A DNA stretch of 64,000 bases from Portunus trituberculatus (GCF_017591435.1 NC_059293.1:20186295-20250294), one strand, 5' to 3'. Counted from the first letter of the stretch, positions 14,639-27,923 are shown. Notes: a model not told the origin generated them from the sequence alone. Made by a program: numbers and translations.

Positions 14639-15855
14639 ACATCCATAGAGCACATCCCCAAGACGCCTGAAGCTCGCACGTGCCAGCACCTGCCAATAAA
14701 AGGTGCAGGCGAGGGGCGTGGACAGGCAAGCAGTAATTTAACCAGCGTGCTAATAGTGCGAGGCGGAGCGAAGGAAGCGGGTCGAGTTTTCATTGTTTCT
14801 AGTGGGAAACTGAGGAGTGTTGGATGTGTTAATGCGTGGTGTATTTCAGGTGCACGCTTATTGTCTTTCGTTTTCTATCGCCTCTCGGTATTACGTTTTC
14901 TTCTGTCTCTCCGTATTATGAAGCAGAATGCGTTGACGTCTCCCTGTTCTTTTTCCACGTACATATTACGTATTGCATTGTTTTGTGCAAGTCTTCTTTT
15001 TACTGGTTGTGGTTTAAAGAAAAGTGTGTGTTCTGTACAGGGAAAATCGTCTTAAAGTGTTATTTTGCCGTAATTTTGTGTACGTTTTTCTTTTCGCATG
15101 CATTTTTTTTCATTTCTTTCTTTCTTTTTTTTTGTCATTTATTTTTTCTATCTATCAGTTTAGTAGTATAGCGTTAACTGAAGCCTCAATCTCATATCTT
15201 ATTGTCGTCTCTCTATTGTAGCATATTTATATTTTTCATCTCATATTCTGACATTCATCCTCTTAAAACATTACTTACAAGAAAAAAAAAAAAAGTGGTT
15301 CGCATTACACGTCTTTAAATAACTTGCTCTTTCCTTATCACACAAAGCATAGTGACACTTTCTTTTAATTCTTCCTCCCTAGAACGTTTTTTTTTTATTT
15401 TCCCTCATTGAAGTATACATTAGAGTTCATAGAAGCTGTGCATACACTCCAACACACACAAGAAACACAAAGGGCCACAATGGAGCGTAAGGGAGCAGAC
15501 ACACCCGAGAGAACACTAAGAGAAACAGAGACGTGTAATGGAGACGTAAGAGGGTGTGTTGTGTATTGTTTATTCATTGAGGCTGGCAGGGCACAGAGGA
15601 TCAAGCGAGGGTGGAGAGGATAAAGGGAGTGTTATGCGGTTCGTCTTCCTGATCCTTCCGTGAGTGCGGATCTTAAATCAGAGGTGTTCGAATTGTAAGT
15701 TGAAGGAAGAATTGGTGTTTGATTCGCCTTGGTGAGATGGAGAGACGGAGTGTAGAGGATTGCTGTCGTGTTGATTCCTTTTAGTAGTGTTAGAGAGTTA
15801 GATTAGTGTACGGTGAAATAAATTAGATTTGGTTAGCTTTAATCTACCATATATT
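14637..15855. other. Unique sequence, no gene seen
   Basis: Moderately GC-rich to 14830, then T-rich. Short open frames only. The 15390-15640 frames on both strands have no recognised domain. Confidence 0.4.
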
Positions 15856-15985
15856 TTTTTTAATGTTAGAGGGGGAAAGGAAGCCAAGAACAACAAAATA
15901 ATATAGAAAAAAAGCCCGAATTGGTTGCCATTCCCCTTGCCAATATGATAGAAATAGCCAAAATTAGGGACAAATGTTTAACCTA
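15856..15985 (-). mobile_element. Element B: LINE 3' end fragment
   Basis: Minus strand: AAACATTTGTCCCTAA...TTGGC, then GGCAACCAATTCGGGC, TTGTTGTTCTTGGC and an A-rich end at the 15858 side. It reaches the coding tail (TFVP-like) seen in the 613 copy. Confidence 0.6.
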
Positions 15986-16243
15986 TCCAACCTTAACCTA
16001 ACCCTAATTAACCAAAATCAAGTAAAAAAAAAATACTCTGACTTCGTGTTCCAGTTAGTGTGAATGTTGCTGTTCATGTAATTTAATGGAATTTATGTGT
16101 ATCGATGGACAGAACTTTAGGAATGAAAATGGAGCAGATTGTCGAGAGAGTAGGATGAAAAGTTTACTGGTACATAGATGGGAGAGTCTGGCGTGTAGTG
16201 GTGAGAGTGAACCGGGAGAGTGAGAGGGTAAAGAATGAAAGGT

Positions 16244-16247
<4 letters not shown>

Positions 16248-16298
<51 letters not shown>
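16248..16298. repeat. (GA)25 microsatellite
   Basis: GA tract within the first 122-bp unit. Confidence 0.97.
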
Positions 16299-16300
<2 letters not shown>

Positions 16301-16359
16301 ACTGTATATACCGTGAGTAGTGGTGAGAGTGAACCGGGAGAGTGAGAGGGTAGAGAATG

Positions 16360-16365
<6 letters not shown>

Positions 16366-16404
<39 letters not shown>
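16366..16404. repeat. (GA)19 microsatellite
   Basis: GA tract within the second unit, 12 bp shorter than its partner. Confidence 0.97.
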
Positions 16405-16406
<2 letters not shown>

Positions 16407-16589
16407 ACTGTATATACGGTGATGAAAGGAAAATGTTAGGCTAGTGGGCAAGCGAGGAAGAATGAAAGGTATGGGTTGAGGAAGCAATACTTTTTGTTAT
16501 GGAAAGAGAACCGTTTTCCTTTCCACGCCACCTCACCTCCATGTTCAGTCCAACGAGCACCAGGTGAGAGTGTTCATTCTCCTCTTATT

Positions 16590-16827
<238 letters not shown>

Positions 16828-17264
16828 TTTTTATGACCTTCTGTTATATTTTTTGTGTATATTGTTTTCATTATCTATTGCTTTATCATCTTTTTACTTC
16901 AAATGTCACCGATGTTGTAGTGTTACGGTATTGATAGGGTATTTTTGTGTATTATTTTCTCCTATGGCATTTTGTTGATGTGGTAAATAAGTTAGTGAGA
17001 ATATCGTTAAAAGCTGTGGTTTCGTTATTTTTTATTTTCTCTATCGTTACTCTATTTATTTATTATTTTTATAGTTCAGTTTCTATTCTTACGTTCCTCC
17101 TTTCGTTTACTGGCATAGAATGGTGAAAGAAATGTTGATGGGTCTTCCACGGCGTCTCATTTCATTATGTTTTGCTGTCATTCCACGTAACGCAAATCAT
17201 TCTTTCAAAAATGTCTGCAGGCTTTATCTTTCCTCACCACTTCTTCCTTCCACCAATCGACACC

Positions 17265-17272
<8 letters not shown>

Positions 17273-17334
<62 letters not shown>
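17273..17334. repeat. (CA)31 microsatellite
   Basis: Perfect CA tract, 62 bp. Confidence 0.99.
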
Positions 17335-17338
<4 letters not shown>

Positions 17339-17882
17339 CTTCCCGTTGAAACTCCCACACTCACTACACAAAGTTACATTCTTCCGGTAACTTCCCTCAT
17401 ATATCAGGCCGCTCCGTCATTTTCCTCGAAGAATTCCCTCACCTACGCCTCCACACACCCACACACACTTTAAAAAACCTCCTTCAATACCACTTTCATT
17501 TCCCTATGTACAAGCCGTCCTAACCACATTATCCTACACTCCATTTTTCATTTTTTCCATTTCAAACATCCTGACACAAGTGCATTTTCTCACCTTCCTT
17601 GGCATCTCTATAACTATTTTTGCTTTCTCTTTTAACAAACATCTATTATATTCACACTCACTCACATTACACGTGTTTATTCTTTATCTAACCAACTTTT
17701 ATTTCTCCCTAGTCTTCAAACATCATAGATTAAACACATTTTTCCACACTTCCCACTTTCATCCCCATTTTTCTCCCTCTTTTCTTTCCTCCATGCTAGA
17801 AAGAAAACGTTGAGCAAGAAGTAAAGAGTAAAAAAATGGAACCCTGACATTCTCTATACAACGCCCTACACTCAGTCATAGC

Positions 17883-17885
<3 letters not shown>

Positions 17886-17951
<66 letters not shown>
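17886..17951. repeat. (TC)33 microsatellite
   Basis: Perfect TC tract, 66 bp. Confidence 0.99.
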
Positions 17952-17957
<6 letters not shown>

Positions 17958-18116
17958 TCAGAACAATATGCGTCGTTTTTACTGTCTTCCTTCATCAATA
18001 TAAATAAAAGGTGAGAAGGAAGAGGGAAAGAGATGAGCAGGGAGTGAAGGAGGAGAGGAGAGGAGGCAGGAGGGACAGAGGGAGTGAAGGGAGTGAATGG
18101 AGTGAAGGTCGTTGTC

Positions 18117-18154
18117 CCCAGGGATGATAATTATTAGGTAATTATACACCTGGG
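18117..18154. other. Imperfect palindrome (hairpin candidate)
   Basis: CCCAGG pairs with CCTGGG at the ends, and ATAATTA pairs with TAATTAT around a 5-base loop. A short GGAGTGAA(T/G) repeat precedes it. Function unknown. Confidence 0.5.
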
Positions 18155-18306
18155 TTGAAAGTTTGATGACGGCGCACACCCTCCATTAACCTCAATTATG
18201 TATTTACCGCACAAACTTCTCCTGCCACAGTCTCCCTTTTCTGGCAGCCTTAATAGCTCATCGTAGTTATGCGAGAACATTAGCAGTCATTATCCCGGCC
18301 TGGCTG

Positions 18307-18435
<129 letters not shown>

Positions 18436-18645
18436 ATTACATTTTTCCTTCAATATTGGCAGTTTATTCCCTTTTTTTTTTTCTCTTTATTCATATTAGA
18501 TGGTTTCTATTGGTTGTTATAAAGGCTTTGATATTATCGGTATTTTTTCTCTATAACGTATTATGTTTATTTTGGCGTTTCGTATTTTAAGACCTCATTG
18601 TCGTCATTTTCATCTTTTTTTTTCCTCTTTGCGCTATTTGTACTA

Positions 18646-18790
<145 letters not shown>

Positions 18791-18985
18791 TCTTCTCAAC
18801 TATCTTCTCAACCTTACCACCCCTTCTCCTCCCTCTCTCATACCTTCCCTTCCTCCCTTCCCTCCCTTCTCTCACACAGCTCTTAACTTGTTCTCTCTCT
18901 TCCTTTCACTAACCTCCTCTTCTCTCCCTCACTCACCCCATCGTTCCTTCCTCCCTGCCTCTCCCTCTCCCTCCCATCCCTACTC

Positions 18986-19660
18986 AGCCTCCCAGGTTCG
19001 GTTCGCACAGGCAAGATTAATCAAACCGACAAAAGTATTATCCTGTCCAACTTTTACCTCGATCCCATGAATATATACATCGATGCGTGGCACAATGGCC
19101 TTCGCGCCGCGGATGGTAATGTCAGAACACTTAAAGCTGATTGAAAAATTGTTCCACTTGCAAACGAATGAGAGGAGCAATACTGTGCCGCGGGAAAGTG
19201 TGCTCGGGTGGTGCAGCGCCAGGCCCTTTCATTCAGATAACGCGCCCCGCTTTGTTTTGCATTCCATACTCACAGAGACAGATAGAGAGGGTTAGTGTGT
19301 ACGGCACACAAGGCTACATCGCCGGAGTGTAGCATCCTCCTAGCGTTGTTCCCTGTCCTAACTCGGCCCTGCATGCATATACAAATCTCGCTCCTTTGTT
19401 TTGGTATTTGTGTGGTGAAAACTCCAAAGTGTCGCTATGGATATAATTGTTATTTGCTGGCTTTTGTAATGACCTCCAGCGCGCAGTGGTGGATGCCTCA
19501 GCTCTTGTTTGGGGAAATAAAGTTAAGTTGTCTGGATAGATAATGCAGTGGATAGTACGTATTAGTTTAACTTGCCGTGTATATTGTCGGGTTTTTTTTA
19601 TTATCGTTTTCTAAGTTACTGTGTCAAATGCAAAGTCGCTTCCTTACCACTTCAGTTTTC
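18986..19660. other. Unique sequence, partly GC-rich
   Basis: 19000-19330 lacks simple repeats and has short frames on both strands, none with a recognised domain. This is one of the few stretches worth checking for conservation. Confidence 0.4.
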
Positions 19661-19779
19661 GTTTTCTTGGTTGTCATTTGCACCACTTCAATATCCCTCT
19701 GTTTTCTTGGTTGTCATTTGCACAACCTCAATATTCCTATGTTTTCTTGCTTGTCATTTACACCACTCAATTTACATCT
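19661..19779. repeat. 40-bp minisatellite, three copies
   Basis: GTTTTCTTGGTTGTCATTTG begins units at 19661 and 19701, and a variant begins at 19741; lengths 40, 40 and 39. Units end in AATAT(C/T)CCT-like words. The three overlapping open frames here come from the repeat. Confidence 0.92.
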
Positions 19780-19948
19780 GTTTTCATTGCCTTGTCTTTA
19801 AAACTGTTAGGCATTACTCACAATACCTGGACTTTCTTTTAAATGATTGAGGTTGTTATTGGTCTTTGTTGAATATGATTGCCCCTTTTGATCCCTTCTA
19901 CCATCTTTAATCTTAAGCGAGATGTTTCCTCTACCGTTACTGTGGACA

Positions 19949-20162
19949 TTAACCCCTTCAGTACTAGGACATATTTTTGACTTGAGATTTGTGTACAATT
20001 AGACCATTTTATTGACATTAGGAAGGGTCTGTGTAGGTCAGAAGATTAATGGCTACAATCGTCACTATTTCAGTACTTCACATGAATTTCTGAAGCTGTA
20101 TAGAATCACCAAATAGTAAGCAAAATGAATACGGAAGCGCGACATGGTACTGAAGAGGTTAA
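19949..20162 (+). mobile_element. Element A: near-intact
   Basis: TTAACCCCTTCAGTACTAGG at the left and GGTACTGAAGAGGTTAA at the right, 214 bp. TTAA is retained at both ends. Confidence 0.85.
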
Positions 20163-20455
20163 TTAATTTAGTAATAAATAATTTCCTGCAAGAGAGGTTA
20201 CATCCCGATCTTCTTCACTTCTACTATAACCCACAATGTACCTACTAACCTACCCAACCTCATGCCTCTACCATCCACCTCACTCCCGTCTTTTCAACCT
20301 CGCCTCACCTGCTTGCCTCATTACCTCCTCCACTACCCCGGAAAATACTAGCCCCGTGAAAGCTTATGGTCATATCTCACCGTCCATTACCAGGCAAGCG
20401 GACGGCCATAACCTGTGTAGATGACGCCCAATAAATCCTTTGGTAGGCCTACTTA
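20163..20455. other. Unique sequence
   Basis: No gene or repeat recognised; CT-rich at 20250-20340. Confidence 0.4.
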
Positions 20456-20720
20456 GAGGAGGAAGGGCAGAAGGAAGGCCATGGGAGGGGAGAAGGTTGC
20501 GCATAGAGACATAGATGGTGGCTTAATAAGGGAATGATAGGGAAAGAAAGGAAGGAAGAAGGAAGAAAGACAGGAGACATGTAGAAAATAGACTGGAGAA
20601 GAAGAAAGAAGTTTAAAGAGGTTTTTGAAAATTTGTCAGTGATTAGGTAAAGAAGAGACGTAAAAGTAAAGTAAGTAAAAAAAAATCGATTAAAAAGTGG
20701 AAGGAAAAATCTAGAGGGAA
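20456..20720. other. Polypurine-rich stretch
   Basis: GGAAG and AGAAAG words on the plus strand, no perfect repeat. The minus-strand Phe/Leu/Ser frame is compositional. Confidence 0.5.
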
Positions 20721-21121
20721 AACATGAGAGAAATAGTGAATATCTAAAAAAACAGACGACTTTTCTGTGATGGAACTTAGTAGTCACCATAATATCACAC
20801 TGTCACATTCTTACCTCGGGGCAGTAACATCTTCACTGTAAAGAGAACACCGCCTGAACACTAGACAGAAAAGTAACCGTATTATAATATTTCCAGCACG
20901 TGGCCTGAAGTCTCTCGGTCACGTTGAACACACGAACACACACAAAAAATGAAAAGAAATTACTAAAACGCGTATAATTAAAAATCCTCTTAATTAAACC
21001 GACCAATCTATTATGCAAATCAGCCTCCATTATTAATTAACGACCACGTTGAGTCGAAAACAAAGCCAATGCATTTCTGATAAAGAAATATATCTGATAT
21101 GTATGAGTATACAAAATTGAA

Positions 21122-21281
<160 letters not shown>

Positions 21282-22122
21282 TTCCTCTTTTACAGTTTTT
21301 CCTTTTTATTTATCTCCTTATCCTTGCATTCTTCCTCTTCTTCCTAACTCTCTTACTCATTTTAATTTATTGTTGTATTCCTTCCACTACTTTTAATCCT
21401 CTTCTCCTTCTCCTCTTCCTCCTTCTCCCCCTCCTTTGGACCCATAAACCTCAGCGTGTCGTCTTCAATAACTCTCAGTCGTTCATCATGTCTGGTAGAA
21501 CTCCCTGACTTTGTAATTGGTATGCCTCTATCCTCCCTTCTTCCTCCTTGCACTTCTCGCCCCCATGTCCCTATCTACCTCAATACTCTTACCACTCATT
21601 TTCTTCACTTCTAGCTCTCCCACCTCACTTTCTTTCCTTCTTTCATACAGTTAGCATGCACTTGTTCCTCCTTCCTTCACCTGTTCCCTTCGCCCTTCCA
21701 TACTGTTAGCTTTCTTTTTCCATTCCTCCCCTTCAGTTCCTCCCTCACTGCCTCCCTTCCTGCACGTAATGGCATAACTATCTTGTTTTGGACATTAGCG
21801 CAACCCTTAAGATGAGATTAAGTAATAATGAAAATGTACTGCCCATCACAAGCGCCTGTTTTAAAGTCGTGAGGTTAAATGGTATTATTTTTAAGTCTCC
21901 CCTCGTTGTCTATCCTCCCTCCCTCCCTTCCTTCTTCTCTCTTTCTGGTTACCTGGGAAAAGGTGACCAGGTAACAAACGCGATCTCTGATACTGATACA
22001 GGTGAGTTTGTTGATTTTTGTCATTCGTTAGTGAAGGTAATGTTGTTCTCAGGTTCTTTTTTTTATTTATTTATTTATTTTTGTTTCTAATGAAGTATAT
22101 GAGGTAAGTGAAGAATATGGGA

Positions 22123-22125
<3 letters not shown>

Positions 22126-22203
<78 letters not shown>
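22126..22203. repeat. (GT)39 microsatellite
   Basis: Perfect GT tract, 78 bp. Confidence 0.99.
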
Positions 22204-22206
<3 letters not shown>

Positions 22207-22282
22207 TAAATCACCAGGATCTCATTATTTTTCTTTGCCAAGAGGACGTCATTAATTACAGCAAGGCCAGTGAAGCAGAAGC

Positions 22283-22375
22283 ACTCCTCCTTCTCTTCCT
22301 CCTCCTTCCTTTCCTCCTTCCTCCTCCTCCTCCTCCTCCTCCTCCTTTTCTTCCTCATCCTCCTCCTCCTCTTGT
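22283..22375. repeat. (TCC)n tract
   Basis: Interrupted TCC/TTCC, with a perfect core at about 22318-22345. Confidence 0.9.
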
Positions 22376-22620
22376 TTTATCATTATTATGCTTGTTGTTC
22401 ATCTCTTTCTCTTCTTCATCTTTGTGATGTGATAATTGTCATATTTTTTTATTAAAGTGTAGTTCGTTTCAAGAAATAAAAACAAGTCTATGTTATTTCA
22501 TTTTTTTACATGGCTTTTTTTATTGCCATGTTTTATTTATTATTTATCCAATTATTTTTTCCTCCTCTCTTCATTTATTTTCTGTTCATCATATTTCCAT
22601 TCCCCTTTATAGCCTGTCTT

Positions 22621-22756
22621 TCCTTTTCCTTCTCCTCCTCCTCCTCTTTTTCTTCTTCTTTTTCTTCTTCCTTTTCTTCTTCTTCTTCTTCTTCTTCTTC
22701 TTCTTCTTCTTCTTCTTCTTCTTCTTCTTCTTTTCTTCTTCTTCTTCTTTTCTTCT
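22621..22756. repeat. (TTC)n tract
   Basis: TCC repeats pass into (TTC)n, with the perfect part at about 22676-22731. The Ser-repeat frame is an artefact. Confidence 0.95.
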
Positions 22757-22987
22757 TATGTATATAATTAACATAAGGTTTGTTTTGCACTATATTGAAA
22801 TGTTTTAATAATTATTCGGCTTAAGTGTGTAATTTAAGTAGCCTTTTAAGAGAGTTTACTCTCAACAGGCTCAGCCAGTAAAATATGTTTCATTAACATT
22901 ATAAATATTGTCTTCCTATTTATTATTTATATGTTTTGTAAAATGAAAATAATTTGGCTAAATAAACATTATAAATCAAAAAATCAA

Positions 22988-23165
22988 ATCTTCTTCTTCT
23001 TCTTCTTCTTCTTCTTCTTCTTCCTATTCTTTCTTTTCTTCTTCTTTCATTTCTTCTTCTTTCCTTTTCATTTTTTTTTTTTTTTTTCTTCTTTTTTTCC
23101 TCCTCCTCTTCCTCCTCCTCCTCCTCCTCCTCCTTCTTTTCCTCCTCCTCTTCCTCTTCCTTCAG
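22988..23165. repeat. (TTC)n / (TCC)n pyrimidine tract
   Basis: A pure TTC core at 22988-23023, a T16 run, then TCC repeats, for about 175 bp of almost pure pyrimidine. Confidence 0.93.
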
Positions 23166-23367
23166 CAATAACAACCTAACCTCCTCCGCTGTGCCTGGCA
23201 GTGATTTAACACAACCTGCAGCCAAATATATGTGAAGCGCAGGAATAAATCGTGAATATCTCCTCCTCTAGTACTATAAATCTACATATTGCATTTGCTG
23301 TTTTTTTATTTATTTTTTTTCCTTTGTTAAGGAGGGATATGACCATGAGAGCAATATATAAATAAGG

Positions 23368-23369
<2 letters not shown>

Positions 23370-23445
<76 letters not shown>
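23370..23445. repeat. (AC)38 microsatellite
   Basis: Perfect AC tract; inverted relative to the GT tract 58 bp downstream. Confidence 0.99.
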
Positions 23446-23446
<1 letters not shown>

Positions 23447-23500
23447 AATGTAGTGTTGAGTTAGCAAATGTTTCCTGGTAAAAGTGTACTGCTGAGAAGG

Positions 23501-23503
<3 letters not shown>

Positions 23504-23569
<66 letters not shown>
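23504..23569. repeat. (TG)33 microsatellite
   Basis: Perfect TG tract, complementary to the upstream AC tract. Confidence 0.99.
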
Positions 23570-23571
<2 letters not shown>

Positions 23572-23652
23572 AAGAATCAGGGATCCTTAGGGTGTATGAA
23601 TGAATTAATTATGTGTTTTGTCTCATAGATGGAGTGCCTTGTTTACTGAGAA

Positions 23653-23655
<3 letters not shown>

Positions 23656-23725
<70 letters not shown>
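23656..23725. repeat. (GA)35 microsatellite
   Basis: Perfect GA tract, 70 bp. Confidence 0.99.
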
Positions 23726-23727
<2 letters not shown>

Positions 23728-23870
23728 ATGTAATTTTTTGTACCCATTCCTTAAACCTACTTAATCTTTCACTCATACGGACAAGGCTGGTGGTGGCTAT
23801 GTGAGCTAACACTGTCACCACCATCACTACTAACAACAATATATTACAGTACCAGTGAATTGTTAATCTT

Positions 23871-24093
23871 TACAAGCAACTTACTACCAAATTTATACTC
23901 CTGTTTGTTTGTCGTTTGTTTTATAATATATCCTCCTTCCTCACATGATCCTACTCCTACTCCTCCTCCTTTTTTGCTATACTCCTTTCTTCACTTCTTC
24001 TTTTCCCTCTTCTTCTTCCTGCACTCCTTCCCTCCCTCCCGTACAAGCAACTTACTACCAAATTTATACTCCTGTTTGTCTGTCGTTTGTTTT
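23871..24093. repeat. Direct repeats of about 52 bp, 171 bp apart
   Basis: TACAAGCAACTTACTACCAA begins copies at 23871 and 24042, continuing through ATTTATACTCCTGTTTGT(T/C)TG to GTCGTTTGTTTT with one mismatch. The sequence between is pyrimidine-rich, so this is a recent tandem duplication of a 171-bp unit whose second copy is cut short. Confidence 0.9.
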
Positions 24094-24174
24094 CCATTGT
24101 GTCTTCTTGTTTTTCCCTAGCTGACCCTTCACAACCTACCCTCGTATGTCCGTCAAGTTTTATGGTCCATCTCA

Positions 24175-24204
24175 ATATTTCTTTTCTTCTCTTTACAGGT
24201 AAGG
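24175..24204 (+). promoter_or_regulatory. Juxtaposed 3'/5' splice-like site
   Basis: TTTCTTTTCTTCTCTTTACAG followed at once by GTAAGG: a pyrimidine tract and AG abutting a donor-like sequence, the form of a recursive-splicing ratchet point. Chance occurrence is quite possible. Confidence 0.15.
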
Positions 24205-24285
24205 GAGAGTGTGAGGTGACGCACCCTCGCACAGCAGGGGAGGCGAGATGGGTGTGATCTCCGCCAGTACATGTGTGTGAACTGT

Positions 24286-24718
24286 GTTGGGTAGTGTGAC
24301 AGAGGGAAAGAAAAGGTACGTTATGTAAGGTATGAGTAATCTTTCAAGACATCTATCCTTTTTTTTTGGAGGGGGGATTAGTTCTGTCAGACCTGCAAGG
24401 GGACTGGCAATTAAGTGGGCGTGTCTTATTTTTTTGTTGGGTATTGTGATAGAGTAAAAGAAAAGGTACGTTATTCAAGGTATGAGTGAGGTTTCAAGAC
24501 ATTTATCCATTTTTTTTAGTCTCGGACCTGCAAGGGAACTGGCAACTTAGTGGGCGGGTTTTTTTTTTTTTTCGTTGGGTATTGTGACAGAGAAAATAAA
24601 AAGGTAGGTTATTCATGGCATGAGAAAATTTTCAAGACATCCATTTTTTTTTTTTTTTTGGTTAATTCTCTCGGATGTGCAAGGGGACTGGAAATAAGTG
24701 GGCATATTCATTTTTTTT
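24286..24718 (+). repeat. Element B 3'-end unit, about 145 bp, three tandem copies
   Basis: GTTGGGTA(G/T)TGTGA(C/T)AGAG starts units at 24286, 24436 and 24574. Each contains AAAAGGTA(C/G)GTTAT, TTTCAAGACAT and then GGACTGGCAA..AGTGGGC, the last being the core of element B. T-run lengths differ between units. Confidence 0.85.
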
Positions 24719-24790
24719 TTCGTTTTATGTTGCCCTTGGTGAGCTTTCCCCTCTTACATATAAAAACAGTAAAAACATACGAAAATAAGG
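24719..24790 (+). mobile_element. Element B: 3' terminus after the tandem array
   Basis: TTTTATGTTGCCCTTGGTGAG and CCCCTCTTACATATAAAAAC match the A-rich 3' end of the other B copies. Only this last unit carries the true 3' terminus. Confidence 0.6.
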
Positions 24791-25350
24791 GAAGTACAAC
24801 AAGCCATCAAGCCTACACGCCATTCCCGGCTTGAATAGCGTACCATCACAGTCTCTCCAAGTGTTTCAGTGTTACCGCTTAGAATACTCAACCCTCACAG
24901 AATTGATACGTTAATACATACAGGATCTACTCTCATATCTATTTGAACTGACCATGAAAATAAGTATAATATCAGTAGGAATTATTATCAACTATTATTC
25001 ATCTGACACCACCACCAACACTACCACTACCATTACCACTACCCCTCCTCCTCTTCCTTCTGTAGCCCCACCTCCACCACTGCCGCCTCCTCCATCTCCT
25101 CCTGTATACATGCATATTGTAATACCCTGGTGCTTGCCTAACCCCAGACGCCTCATAACTTCCCTACAATCCCCCTCGAGAGACATTCAAGGGCCGATGT
25201 AGCTGCCGTGTGAATGATGGATGGTAGCGGGTGTTAGTCTTGTATCAGGCAGTGGTGGTGGTGGTGATGGTGGCAGAAGGTGGCATTTGATGGAATATGT
25301 AAGCTAAACTGGTGGGTGACGCAGGGAGTGGTCTACATTTGGTACGTCTT
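24791..25350. other. Unique sequence with ACC/GGT-rich patches
   Basis: Degenerate (ACC)n at 25008-25100 and GTGGTG at 25250-25270. No gene recognised. Confidence 0.4.
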
Positions 25351-25563
25351 TTTACCTCTTCACCACAAGGACACATCTTTACTTTGAGATTTGTGTACGA
25401 TTAGACCATTTTATTGACATTAGGAAGGGCCTATGAAGGTCAGAAAATTAATGGCCAAAGTCTTCACTGTTAAAATCCCAACATGAGTTTCTAAAGTTGT
25501 ATAAAACACCAAATAGGTAGCAGAATGAATATGGAAACGCGTCATGGTACTGAAGGGTTTTAA
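25351..25563 (+). mobile_element. Element A: diverged left end
   Basis: The left end is TTTACCTCTTCACCACAAGG. The interior matches the family closely, with GATTAGACCATTTTATTGAC and AGCAGAATGAATATGG, and the right end is GGTACTGAAGGGTTTTAA. Confidence 0.8.
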
Positions 25564-26449
<886 letters not shown>

Positions 26450-27276
26450 TATCTGTCTCCAGTTTCACAGACAGGAAAACTGATTTGAAGTCATAGTGAA
26501 AGCATTTTGGGTCTCTCTTTCCTCCCGTGTCATAATTGTTAGTCTGCAATAGTCTGTTATATATTTTTTTTTTCTAAGTTTATTCAGTGACGCCTGTGTA
26601 GCATCAATTCTGGGCTTTGTCATGTTAAGCGATGACTGACGAAAGCGAATCGTGTTTGCTGCCTTGCCCTTTTCCCTTTAGTGTCTCCTGGAGTGTGCAG
26701 AACCCGTTGACCGTTTTATCAATCCCGTTGGCATTACGTTAACATTCTATACACTATCTATCCTAACACTCCTCAGCTTCTGCGTTCTACACTTCACTGT
26801 TTATAAATTAATGGTTACCTATATACTACTATTCTCCCGGTGCATGTGTCCTGCCTCTGCGCTGCCTCACTTGCGGTAATCCATAATTTCCCGCCGCCCA
26901 CTTCAGCTCCCCGTCAGCCGTCCGTCCTCACCACCTTCCTCGCAAACTCATTAAAACTGCAAAGCTTCTCTATCTGCCTCCCTCTTCCTGCTCTTTGCAA
27001 CTGAGACCGGCGGACACAGGCAGGGAAAGGTGAGGGTGACAGGAGGTGGGGTGATGGGCGCTAGAGTGCGGTGATGGGCGGCTGATGGGATGGACGCCTC
27101 ATTATCATCACAAAGGCACATCGTAGAGGAAGGAAGGGAAGTATCAAAAGCAAGACCTCGAGGATGATGATGGCAAGAGTACGAGAAGGGGACGCAAGGG
27201 TGGGAGGAAGGATGACGAAGGGAGACTGAAGGATGATGGAAGGGAAGTAGAGGATCAAAGGGAATGATACCATCAA
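26450..27276. other. Unique sequence, no gene seen
   Basis: 26580-27010 is of mixed composition; 27010-27276 is G+A-rich. No supported exon. Confidence 0.4.
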
Positions 27277-27302
27277 GAGGAGGAGGAGGAGGAGGAGGAG
27301 GA
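27277..27302. repeat. (AGG)8
   Basis: Short perfect trinucleotide tract. Confidence 0.9.
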
Positions 27303-27450
27303 CCTGCATAATAGTAAGGTATAGTTGTGCACCTGATGATGATTAGTGAGGGAAAGTCCTGCTCTCTCCCAGAAGAATGTGTTCCCTTGACTTTACTTAC
27401 TTGAACTTGCTTTACTAATGTGGTTATTGTAAGTTTGGTGATGTGTTGCC

Positions 27451-27453
<3 letters not shown>

Positions 27454-27505
<52 letters not shown>
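27454..27505. repeat. (GA)26 microsatellite
   Basis: Perfect; complementary to the TC tract 63 bp downstream. Confidence 0.99.
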
Positions 27506-27508
<3 letters not shown>

Positions 27509-27565
27509 TTTTTTAGTTTATTGGAACAGTTAACCACTCACACAAGGTAAATATAATGGAAAGGG

Positions 27566-27690
<125 letters not shown>

Positions 27691-27828
27691 GACGCGCACA
27701 TTTTATATATCTTTTTAGTTGTCATGGGTTTTCTCTTTCATCTGCCTTTTCCCTTTCCGCTCGGTTAATCCTTTTCTCTTCCATTTGCTTTTTTCCTCCC
27801 TTGCAACCTCGCTCCTATTTATATATCC

Positions 27829-27830
<2 letters not shown>

Positions 27831-27920
<90 letters not shown>
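27831..27920. repeat. (CT)45 microsatellite
   Basis: Perfect, 90 bp, followed 85 bp later by a GA tract. Confidence 0.99.

Positions 27921-27923
<3 letters not shown>

Larger units (their letters stand above)
16196..16421. repeat. 122-bp tandem duplication containing (GA)n
   Basis: TAGTGGTGAGAGTGAACCGG occurs at 16196 and 16318. Each unit carries its own (GA)n (16248-16298 and 16366-16404) and ends GACTACTGTATATAC(C/G)GTGA. The flanks are nearly identical while the GA lengths differ (51 and 39 bp). Confidence 0.9.
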
